From: Caryophanales bacterium UBA2753
Lineage (GTDB): Bacteria; Bacillota_I; Bacilli_A; RFN20; CAG-826
Length of the DNA: 14,428 nt
Assembly: GCA_002353275.1 (NCBI GenBank)
Contig: DEJH01000089.1
Location: 1 to 14,428 of the forward strand
Reading direction: 5' to 3'
Positions 14,356 through 14,428 of the stretch are shown piece after piece. The stretch's first letter is position 1, and every line of letters begins with the position of its first letter. A program made the position numbers and the translations under genes. The notes beneath the pieces are model-generated. The model saw only the letters and a program-made list of their open reading frames with translations, did no database searches and had not been told where the DNA came from.

Positions 14356-14382
14356 AAAACTTTATCTATGATATAGTTTTTT
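14356..14382 (+). terminator. Terminator-like hairpin at the IS110 remnant right end
   Basis: AAAACTTTATC (14356-14366) pairs with GATATAGTTTT (14370-14380) with one T-T mismatch and a 3-base loop, followed by TT. The stem is AT-rich and therefore weak. The 46 bases after it contain an open frame from GTG 14387 that leaves the window, too short to call. Confidence 0.45.
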
Positions 14383-14428
14383 CATCGTGGACTTTGAGAA
14401 AAAAATGCTTGATAATTGTAGGTATGAA

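Larger units (their letters stand above)
13470..14386 (+). mobile_element. Remnant of a second IS110-family element
   Basis: Contains the truncated transposase and an apparently preserved right end: a hairpin spanning the stop codon (14325-14346), then ATTTTAAAA, a second hairpin and TTTTTTCATC (14377-14386). The intact copy shows the same order and ends TTTTTATC. The left end, its non-coding RNA and the first third of the transposase are gone. The left border is uncertain. Confidence 0.55.

Noticed and set aside
14387..14428. Open frame from GTG 14387 (VDFEKKMLDNCRYE) running off the window
   Set aside because: Only 14 codons are visible, there is no ribosome site, and it directly follows the IS remnant end; too little to call a gene, although a TGATATAGT extended -10 lies just upstream.
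1..14428. CRISPR array, tRNA or rRNA genes
   Set aside because: No regularly spaced repeats, no tRNA cloverleaf with a CCA-type acceptor, and no rRNA-like conserved stretches seen on either strand.

Overview
The window is AT-rich DNA from a low-GC Gram-positive bacterium (Bacillota). It uses the standard genetic code: UGA is a stop codon, Trp is UGG, and a release factor 2 gene with a programmed frameshift is present. This argues against UGA=Trp Mollicutes. Lysine-rich proteins, strong GGAGG ribosome sites and the gene content fit an uncultured or gut Bacilli/Erysipelotrichia-like lineage, but that placement is inference.

Region 1 (1-660) is non-housekeeping. It holds a doubtful 74-residue reading frame and a compact locus resembling a type I toxin-antitoxin module: a 21-residue hydrophobic peptide behind a perfect ribosome site, a minus-strand promoter and terminator facing it, a long-range inverted repeat and a duplicated 3' end. 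Region 2 (663-9520) is a co-directional housekeeping run: a small unknown gene, comFA, comFC, secA, prfB, a YitT-family membrane protein, uvrB and secG. Most junctions are tight or overlapping. It joins DNA uptake (ComFA/ComFC), protein export (SecA, SecG), translation termination (RF2) and excision repair (UvrB). A bidirectional terminator at 9542-9565 closes it.

Region 3 (9564-11943, minus strand) carries an M6-like zinc metalloprotease lipoprotein and a sirtuin deacylase. Both lack a usable ribosome site and have a -10 box six bases before the ATG, suggesting leaderless mRNAs.

Region 4 (about 11980-14386) is mobile. It holds a complete IS110-family element on the minus strand with a DEDD transposase and a structured upstream non-coding region that looks like its bridge (seek) RNA. 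Next to it, in opposite orientation, lies a related IS110 copy that has lost its 5' part and catalytic residues. The complete element appears to sit in the T-tract of an intrinsic terminator. Joining its two ends in a circle would build a promoter of TTGCTT, 16 bases, TATAAT. A hairpin spanning the transposase stop codon is conserved between the two copies with compensatory changes. The most notable signals are this IS110 RNA/DNA architecture, the small-peptide locus, and the leaderless pair.
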